In this document: one piece after another, positions 23,123-25,022 of the stretch
Layout of the letters: each line of letters starts with the position of its first letter
Position numbering within the stretch: position 1 is the stretch's first letter
IMG/VR virus record: IMGVR_UViG_3300002518_000086
Coordinates: 1-25,022 of that record
DNA from: a virus
Reading direction: 5' to 3' (one strand)
Length of the DNA: 25,022 bases
The notes under the pieces: generated by a model
Databases searched by the model: none
Told to the model about the DNA's origin: nothing
What the model saw: only the letters and a program-made list of their open reading frames with translations
Made by a program: the position numbers and the translations under genes

Positions 23123-23159
23123 TGTAGTCTCCTTCTGAATGTTAAAATCTTTTTGCTTC

Positions 23160-23175
23160 CGTCTTATTATAGATT
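23160..23175 (-). promoter_or_regulatory. TATAAT promoter motif for the leftward late unit
   Basis: The minus strand reads ATCTATAATAAGAC with TATAAT at 23171-23166. A start near 23,159 would give a leader of about 37 bases before the winged-helix-like gene, with CAGAAGGAGACTACA at its end. A good -35 box is missing (TTTTTG at 17 bases). The terminator of the upstream structured RNA ends only about 18 bases before this box, which separates the two transcripts. Confidence 0.65.
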
Positions 23176-23190
23176 GAAAAAACCAAAACA

Positions 23191-23235
23191 AAAAAGAACT
23201 CCTTCTTCAATCGCTATTGCTCTTGAAGGTTCTTT
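23191..23235 (-). terminator. Intrinsic terminator of the structured RNA
   Basis: On the minus strand AAAGAA and CCTTC (5' arm) pair with GAAGG and TTCTTT (3' arm), with a two-base bulge on the 3' side and a 19-base loop. The 3' arm runs into TTCTTTTTTG. It ends the leader transcript before the next promoter box at 23,166-23,171. Confidence 0.65.
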
Positions 23236-23527
23236 CTTCTCTACTCGTTGAGTAGGCAGAAAGTGCCCGAGCAATTCGGACACTTTCAAAAACTTCAATC
23301 AATTTTGAGTGAGGCTTTCAAGCGGAACTTCGTCAAACCATTTCGCTGGGATCGTCCAGCCACTCCTCGAAGTTCGCAGAGTGCAAAACAAAAATGTTTT
23401 GGAACGCAATAGGGCACGTTGCGTTTCGTTACGTCTCTTCACCTACTGACCCGTGAAGCGTTTGGTATCAGTTTTTGACCTCGGTCTTTCCTGAAACTGA
23501 CGGCAGGACTTTCTGCGGTTTTCTTCC
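23191..23527 (-). ncRNA. Candidate new structured RNA of about 340 nt
   Basis: No open frame with a usable start is present on the minus strand, yet nine hairpins tile the region end to end (arms, plus coordinates): 23504-23508/23525-23529; 23468-23474/23494-23500; 23437-23442/23453-23458; 23403-23408/23420-23425; 23384-23389/23396-23401; 23325-23332/23368-23375, with an inner 23345-23349/23356-23360; 23259-23270/23276-23287 (one mismatch); 23241-23246/23250-23255; and the terminator 23193-23205/23225-23235. All but two arm pairs are perfect. A TATAAT motif stands just before the 5' end and a T-run at the 3' end. I know no phage RNA family with this layout; it is not tRNA or tmRNA-like. Confidence 0.6.
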
Positions 23528-23543
23528 TGTCTTATTATAGATG
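23528..23543 (-). promoter_or_regulatory. TATAAT promoter motif for the structured RNA
   Basis: The minus strand reads ATCTATAATAAGAC with TATAAT at 23539-23534, the same 14 bases as the copy at 23,160. The upstream sequence is a T-rich tract (minus strand), with no TTGACA-like box at the usual distance. The first hairpin of the candidate RNA begins at the predicted start. Confidence 0.65.
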
Positions 23544-23602
23544 CGAAAAGAAAAACAAAAAATTTCAAAAAAACTTTTCAGGATCCAAAAAACAAAAGAG
23601 CC

Positions 23603-23625
23603 ATAACACTAACAAATAACACTAA
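23603..23625. repeat. Two direct copies of ATAACACTAA, 13-base spacing
   Basis: Copies at 23603-23612 and 23616-23625 lie in the AT-rich spacer (23,544-23,681) between the leftward and rightward promoters. Two in-phase copies on one face of the helix suggest a protein-binding site or remnants of iterons. The rest of that spacer holds A-tracts and no gene. Confidence 0.45.
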
Positions 23626-23681
23626 AAAGGAAGGGAAAAAGGAGCCCAAAAAAAAAGTGCATGTTTTTTCGGATTTTACGC

Positions 23682-23715
23682 TTGACGAATATCGAAACAG
23701 TCGATACTATATAGT
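23682..23715 (+). promoter_or_regulatory. Rightward sigma70-like promoter with operator-like palindromes
   Basis: TTGACG (23682-23687) and TACTAT (23705-23710) are exactly 17 bases apart. The inverted pair TATCG/CGATA (23690-23694/23702-23706) lies in the spacer, and the perfect palindrome ACTATATAGT (23706-23715) overlaps the -10 box and start. This is the best promoter in the window and should drive the small plus-strand genes; the palindromes could bind a repressor. Confidence 0.75.
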
Positions 23716-23751
23716 GTAGAAGTTAAGAGGTTATTAAAAGTGAATAGAGAA

Positions 23752-23874
23752 ATGCGGATGGCAGCGAAAGCAGGTTTCGAATCATGCGAAAGCCAAGGCC
23801 TCTCGGGAGAGAAGGTTGAGATGAGAAACGGTCAGACCCATGAGAAGTTTGAAATTGTAAGTGCGGATTTATAG
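23752..23874 (+). CDS. Possible 40-codon leader gene
   Basis: An ATG at 23752 opens a 40-residue frame, MRMAAKAGFESCESQGLSGE followed by KVEMRNGQTHEKFEIVSADL, ending in TAG. The preceding AATAGAGAA is a poor ribosome binding site, so expression is uncertain. It lies 35 bases after the predicted start of the rightward transcript. The segment contains two GCGAAAGC words that can form mini-hairpins, so it may act as RNA instead. Confidence 0.35.
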   Translation: MRMAAKAGFESCESQGLSGEKVEMRNGQTHEKFEIVSADL

Positions 23875-24020
23875 CGAGCCTCTGAGGATAGCAACTCACT
23901 AGCTGATCGGCGAAACAAGGTTACACTCTTCAGACTTCTCCAGCGTGCTGAAACGCTTTGACCGAGTGAAAGACTTTTATGAGGAAGCAACGCCTCACGG
24001 TCAAGTTTGAAATTGAAATG
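23875..24020 (+). other. Structured leader upstream of the first plus-strand gene
   Basis: No sizeable gene. Hairpins: AGCGT/ACGCT (about 23942-23956), TTGACCG/CGGTCAA (23958-23964/23998-24004) enclosing TGAGG/CCTCA (23980-23984/23993-23997). The word AAGTTTGAAATTG occurs at 23845-23857 and again at 24003-24015. A 19-codon frame (23979-24038, MRKQRLTVKFEIEMKTETT) ends inside the repeated cassette; it has no clear ribosome binding site. Confidence 0.4.
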
Positions 24021-24054
24021 AAAACTGAAACTACTTAGAAGGAGAATGAAAATG
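24021..24054 (+). repeat. Repeated leader cassette, copy 1
   Basis: AAAACTGAAACTACTTAGAA followed by GGAGAATGAAAATG; a variant of the cassette before each plus-strand gene. It supplies the ribosome binding site AAGGAG. Aligning it to the other copies places the gene start at the second ATG (24052). Confidence 0.8.
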
Positions 24055-24252
24055 AAACTGACGCAAGTGGAACAATCGTTATTGAACTTCGGAACTTTGG
24101 AATCACTCATCGAGAAAAAAGAAAAAGAACTGGCCAGCTGGCTTTCGGATACAACTTCTCGATGCTCGGACGAAACCAAAAAGCATCTTCAAGTTGTTAT
24201 TGAAGATTTGAAGAAAGTCATCAAGAGATTGAACGCAGTCAAAGAAGCATAA
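24052..24252 (+). CDS. Unknown small coiled-coil protein
   Basis: 66 residues from the ATG at 24052, seven bases after GGAG; an ATG at 24046 is too close to the site. MKLTQVEQSLLNFGTLESLI is followed by EKKEKELASWLSD and a second helix HLQVVIEDLKKVIKRLNAVK. Two helices with a short Ser/Thr/Cys linker suggest a helical hairpin or coiled coil. It is first in the rightward unit of small genes, which in phages often encode host-takeover factors. No family is recognised. Confidence 0.65.
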   Translation: MKLTQVEQSLLNFGTLESLIEKKEKELASWLSDTTSRCSDETKKHLQVVIEDLKKVIKRLNAVKEA

Positions 24253-24290
24253 CCAAAACTGAAACTACTTAGAAAGGAAAATCAAAATGA
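24250..24290 (+). repeat. Repeated leader cassette, copy 2
   Basis: 41 bases that begin with the TAA stop of one gene and end with the ATGA at the start of the next: TAACCAAAACTGAAACTACT, then TAGAAAGGAAAATCAAAATGA. It differs from copy 3 at one base. Confidence 0.88.
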
Positions 24291-24616
24291 CACAGCTAAC
24301 AAAAATCAAAAACGAAACTATCAAAGACATCGAAACTAAAAAAGAAAAGAAATTGATTGAGAGGAGAGTTGACACCGAACTCAAAGAGGACATCCAAAGC
24401 ATCATCGACCAAGCCATGGAAAAGTTCGGACACTACCCAAGTGTGACAAGTTTGGGTATCGGACTTCGTCACGAACTTCATCACGCTCGGATCCTTCCTG
24501 AGAGTGAAAGAAAATGGAGTGTGGGTGCTTCAGCGGATTTCGAGGACAGAATTGAAGAACTTGGATTCACTATTTTCAACGATCCAACCGCAATTTGTAT
24601 TCAACGAGTCAAATAA
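24287..24616 (+). CDS. Unknown small protein
   Basis: 109 residues with AGAAAGGA before the ATG. The N-terminal third is a highly charged helix (KNETIKDIETKKEKKLIERR), then DIQSIIDQAMEKFGHYPSVT, SLGIGLRHELHHARIL and a C-terminal segment FEDRIEELGFTIFNDPTAIC. The HELHH sequence looks like a HExxH start (H-E-L-H-H), but no third ligand context is evident, so a peptidase is not claimed. Second gene of the rightward unit. Confidence 0.65.
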   Translation: MTQLTKIKNETIKDIETKKEKKLIERRVDTELKEDIQSIIDQAMEKFGHYPSVTSLGIGLRHELHHARILPESERKWSVGASADFEDRIEELGFTIFNDPTAICIQRVK

Positions 24617-24654
24617 CCAAAACTGAAACTATTTAGAAAGGAAAATCAAAATGA
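24614..24654 (+). repeat. Repeated leader cassette, copy 3
   Basis: TAACCAAAACTGAAACTATT, then TAGAAAGGAAAATCAAAATGA; 40 of 41 bases match copy 2, again spanning exactly from stop codon to start codon. Confidence 0.88.
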
Positions 24655-24959
24655 ACAACTCATACGAAATGGACGTGATTGACGCTGCTGAAAAAAGAGC
24701 ATCAGAAAAAAGAGAAGCCAAGGCGGAAGCCAGACGGGAAAAGGAGCACACACATTACTGTATCAAAGGTGAAAGAGTTATCAACCGTGAAACCAAAACT
24801 TTCTACTGGTCAGGAAAAGTTTGGTACAACGAAGGCAACACCCACTTCTTTCCTCGCTATTGGAAGACACGACAAGCAGCGGAAAACAAAATGAATCGAA
24901 TGATTCAGAATGACGAGGAGTTTGGATATCAACTCAGCGTTGAAAAACAGTGGGTGTAA
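24651..24959 (+). CDS. Unknown small basic protein
   Basis: 102 residues. A charged helix (AAEKRASEKREAKAEARREK) precedes a compact aromatic-rich region: HYCIKGERVINRETKTFYWS, GKVWYNEGNTHFFPRYW and KTRQAAENKMNRMI. The aromatic/basic composition fits nucleic acid or protein binding. It is third in the rightward unit and is followed by a UUCG hairpin and the start of another cassette. No family is recognised. Confidence 0.65.
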   Translation: MNNSYEMDVIDAAEKRASEKREAKAEARREKEHTHYCIKGERVINRETKTFYWSGKVWYNEGNTHFFPRYWKTRQAAENKMNRMIQNDEEFGYQLSVEKQWV

Positions 24960-24973
24960 TTGATTCGCTGTTC

Positions 24974-24991
24974 GCTCCTCTTCGGAGGAGC
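24974..24991 (+). other. Perfect UUCG-capped hairpin
   Basis: GCTCCTC-TTCG-GAGGAGC: seven perfect pairs and the very stable UUCG loop. No T-run follows, so it is not a classic terminator; it could stabilise or delimit mRNA ends between small genes. Confidence 0.7.
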
Positions 24992-24999
24992 CTACACTG

Positions 25000-25022
25000 A
25001 ACCAAATTGAAAACTGAAACTA
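25000..25022 (+). repeat. Repeated leader cassette, copy 4 (cut by window edge)
   Basis: AACCAAATTGAAAACTGAAA followed by CTA repeats the start of the cassette, so another small plus-strand gene probably begins just beyond the window. Confidence 0.7.

Noticed and set aside
23651-23670. A-tract/T-tract palindrome around GTGCAT as a terminator
   Set aside because: The paired region is almost only A-T and no stable GC stem is present; it lies just upstream of a promoter.
23773-23783. GGTTTCGAATC, resembling a tRNA T-arm
   Set aside because: One base too many in the loop word, and no acceptor, D-arm or anticodon stem can be built around it.
23832-24179. A 115-codon minus-strand frame opposite the rightward leader
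   Set aside because: It is antisense to a promoter-driven leader and a cassette-preceded gene, and lacks a start signal.
24287-24616. HELHH in the second small plus-strand gene as a zinc peptidase motif
   Set aside because: The surrounding sequence lacks the hydrophobic helix pattern and a distal Glu/His/Asp ligand.
24021-25022. The repeated cassettes as a CRISPR array
   Set aside because: Spacers are genes of 200-330 bases and the repeats carry ribosome binding sites.

Overview
This window is part of a tailed double-stranded DNA phage genome or prophage, most likely of siphovirus type. Terminase, portal, MuF-type minor head protein, prohead protease/scaffold, capsid, neck, tail tube, frameshifted tail chaperone and tape measure genes follow one another on the minus strand, and no tail sheath gene is seen. 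The host cannot be named. Strong AGGAG-type ribosome binding sites and TATAAT/TTGACG-like promoters suggest a bacterium with ordinary Shine-Dalgarno initiation. A predicted lipoprotein and membrane-anchored proteins are compatible with a Gram-negative host but do not prove it.

Layout, read from high to low coordinates in the direction of late transcription. About 23,130-24,040 is a divergent control region. It holds a rightward sigma70-like promoter (23,682-23,710), two leftward TATAAT boxes inside a repeated 14-base motif, and between those two boxes a gene-less stretch of about 340 bases tiled by nine hairpins and ending in an intrinsic terminator, read here as a new structured RNA. To the right, three small genes of unknown function (24,052-24,959) each follow a copy of the same repeated leader cassette. 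To the left come a winged-helix-like protein, a 26-codon gene, a zinc-binding small protein, TerS, TerL, the portal, a 50-residue membrane protein, and a 766-residue MuF head protein fused to a C-terminal HEMGH metallopeptidase-like domain.

From 15,891 to 14,412 lie small accessory genes: Cys-rich proteins, a single-span membrane protein, and a lysozyme-like protein with a membrane-anchored long form and a possible short internal-start form. From 14,049 to 9,507 five genes, all chained by overlaps, encode nucleotide-sugar or polysaccharide transferases. A hairpin terminator (9,129-9,167) closes this block. The capsid block follows: protease/scaffold fusion, decoration-like protein, encapsulin-type major capsid protein. 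Then come a second sugar-related gene (DUF115-like), a lipoprotein, a holin-like protein, four head-tail connector genes, tail tube, tail chaperones with a -1 slippery site A_AAA_AAC, and the N-terminal 336 codons of the tape measure protein, cut by the window edge.

The virion genes work as one assembly line: terminase packages through the portal; protease and scaffold mature the encapsulin-fold shell; MuF and its toxin-like tail are probably carried in the particle; connectors join the tail. The sugar-transferase block sits inside this operon and is probably expressed late, which points to glycosylation of virion proteins or host surface polysaccharide modification. All functional assignments come from reading motifs by eye; no database search was run.
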